Source: Ensifer sp. Root278
Lineage (GTDB): Bacteria; Pseudomonadota; Alphaproteobacteria; Rhizobiales; Rhizobiaceae
DNA: 64,000 nucleotides
Assembly (NCBI RefSeq): GCF_001429285.1
Contig: NZ_LMJJ01000043.1
Location: forward strand, 288,184 to 352,183
Direction: 5' to 3'
Positions 62,772 through 64,000 of this stretch are shown one piece after another (positions within the stretch are counted from its first letter, which is position 1; each line of letters opens with the position of its first letter). The notes under the pieces were generated by a model that saw only the letters and a program-made list of their open reading frames with translations, was not told the origin of the DNA and made no database searches. The position numbers were made by a program, and so were the translations under genes.

Positions 62772-63917
62772 ATGTTTATGCCGATTGAATTTCGCCGCCG
62801 TATTTCATTCATTGCCACCGTTGCGCTGATTTCGACCCTCTCGGCGGCGCTTGCCGGCTGCTCGGAAGAAAAGTCCGAAACCGCTGAAGTCGTGCGCCCG
62901 GTCAAGGTCGTCGAGATCGCCCAGGCCGACAATGTACGCCAGCTCAGCTATTCCGGCGCCGTGCGGGCACGGACCGAGATGAATCTCGGCTTCCGCGTCA
63001 GTGGCAAGATCGTCGAGCGCGTCGTCAATGTCGGTGACCGCGTCAAGGTTGGCGATCTTCTCGCCCGCATCGACCCGACCGACTACGAGCTCGCGGTGCG
63101 CAGCGCGTCCGCCAATCTGGATGCGGCCGAGCGTCAGGTCGAAACAGTCGAGCTGGTGCGCGACCGCGCCAAGCAGCTGCTTGCCAGGAAATTCGCCTCG
63201 CAGGCCCAGTTCGACCAGGCGGTGCTGAGTTACAACCAGGCTGTCGCCACGCGCGATGCAGCGAAGTCGGCACTGTCACAGGCGAAAAACCAGGTGGTCT
63301 ATACCAGCCTCGTCGCCGATCGGCCGGGCATCGTGACCTCGATCAACGCCGATGTCGGCCAGGTCGTCGGTTCTGGCACGCCGGTCGCCACCGTTGCCGT
63401 CGAAGGCGAAAAGGAAGTCCAGGTCGCAGTACCCGAAACGGAAATCAGCAATTTCAAGGCTGGCTTGCCGGTGAAGGTCGGGATCTGGTCCGATGCGGGC
63501 CTGTCGCTCGATGGCACGGTGCGCGAGGTTGCCGGCAGCGCCGACCAGCAATCGCGCACCTTCTCGGTGCGTGTCAGTCTGCCAAACGACCAACGCGTCC
63601 TGCTCGGCATGACCGCGACCATCGAAGCTTCTGCCGGCAATGGCGTGTCGTTCGTCTCGGTACCCTTGAGCGCGCTGGCTGAGAAGGATGGCTATCCGAT
63701 CGTCTGGGTCGTCGACCGCGGTACGGAAACCGTCCGCAGCCGCCCGGTCACGCTTGCAGACTTCACCACCAATGGTGTGCGGGTCACCGAAGGCCTCAAA
63801 GTCGGCGATCTCGTTGTTGCCGCCGGAACGCAGTTCATGACGGACGATCTCAAGGTGACGATCTCCAACGATACGACGCACCAGGCTGCTGCCGCAGCCG
63901 AAACCGTCGTGCGCTGA
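62772..63917 (+). CDS. RND efflux periplasmic adaptor lipoprotein
   Basis: A 381-residue HlyD/AcrA-type adaptor. The signal peptide ends in a lipobox (LSAALAGCSEEK), so it is lipid-anchored. The lipoyl halves are KIVERVVNVGDRVKVGDLLARIDPTDYEL and VADRPGIVTSINADVGQVVG, with a hairpin between them. CAGGAG precedes ATG 62772. Lies 54 bases after the TetR gene and 27 before the pump gene. Confidence 0.93.
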   Translation: MFMPIEFRRRISFIATVALISTLSAALAGCSEEKSETAEVVRPVKVVEIAQADNVRQLSYSGAVRARTEMNLGFRVSGKIVERVVNVGDRVKVGDLLARIDPTDYELAVRSASANLDAAERQVETVELVRDRAKQLLARKFASQAQFDQAVLSYNQAVATRDAAKSALSQAKNQVVYTSLVADRPGIVTSINADVGQVVGSGTPVATVAVEGEKEVQVAVPETEISNFKAGLPVKVGIWSDAGLSLDGTVREVAGSADQQSRTFSVRVSLPNDQRVLLGMTATIEASAGNGVSFVSVPLSALAEKDGYPIVWVVDRGTETVRSRPVTLADFTTNGVRVTEGLKVGDLVVAAGTQFMTDDLKVTISNDTTHQAAAAAETVVR

Positions 63918-63944
63918 CGTCACCAAGATAGCGGAACCGAGCCG

Positions 63945-64000
63945 ATGATGACCTCCTCTTCCGAAGAAAAGCGGCCTTTCAACCTTTCGCGCTGGGCGAT
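63945..64000 (+). CDS. RND efflux permease, N-terminal fragment (runs off the right edge)
   Basis: Only the first 18 codons are present (MMTSSSEEKRPFNLSRWA). A hydrophilic start followed by FNLSRWA and the expected first helix is usual for RND permeases that follow an adaptor. Two ATGs (63945, 63948) are possible. The call rests mainly on the position directly after the adaptor gene. Confidence 0.7.
   Translation, partial: MMTSSSEEKRPFNLSRWA

Overview
The window is about 64 kb of GC-rich, gene-dense alphaproteobacterial DNA. Gene content and style (many ABC importers with Lrp, GntR, LysR, LuxR or TetR regulators, TPR-tailed class III cyclases, RND pumps, an ECF sigma locus, EcfG/RpoE2-like promoter spacing) point to the Rhizobiaceae, most likely Sinorhizobium/Ensifer. 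That assignment is inference. I see no rRNA or tRNA gene, insertion sequence, phage or CRISPR array. This is accessory metabolism and transport rather than housekeeping DNA.

Left part (1-20.4 kb): the tail of a cyclase cut by the edge; small enzymes (VOC, OsmC, ICMT-like); an aromatic aminotransferase; an EamA exporter divergent from an Lrp regulator; a TetR / thiolase / beta-ketoacyl-ACP synthase group; an SDR enzyme divergent from an AraC regulator; a second cyclase; a second Lrp/EamA divergent pair; a TetR-controlled RND efflux operon in pump-then-adaptor order with two operator copies; and an NreA/NreB-like metal-efflux pair with a clear CsoR-type operator.

Middle part (20.4-45 kb): a five-gene peptide/nickel-type ABC importer with a Tat-exported binding protein; a YeeE/YedE protein beside a glutaredoxin remnant; a cystine/dicarboxylate-type symporter; a flavin monooxygenase with a sulfonate-type ABC importer; a small PAP-repeat exported protein; a full-length TPR cyclase; a second luciferase-like oxidoreductase; a compact ECF sigma -> DUF4142 -> cupredoxin operon in which two upstream regions share the motif GGGAAC-N16-CATCMAA; a standalone ComEC-like metallo-beta-lactamase-fold protein; a DUF899 protein; and an exported amidohydrolase.

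Right part (45-64 kb): two polyamine-type (PotABCD) ABC importers. The first is followed by a NylB-like serine hydrolase and a GntR regulator. The second belongs to a LuxR-regulated cluster with a cupin, a DadA/PuuB-like FAD oxidoreductase and an agmatinase/guanidinobutyrase-type ureohydrolase, apparently for uptake and breakdown of a polyamine or guanidino compound; its two divergent intergenic regions share a sequence block. The window ends with a DUF808 membrane protein and a second TetR/RND operon, whose regulator is preceded by a perfect 21-bp inverted repeat and whose pump gene runs off the right edge.

No wholly novel system is proven. The best leads are the ECF sigma/cupredoxin/DUF4142 regulon, the PotABCD plus NylB-like hydrolase operon, the shared LuxR-cluster motif, the NreAB-like pair with an unexpected metal-ligand set, and the glutaredoxin remnant.
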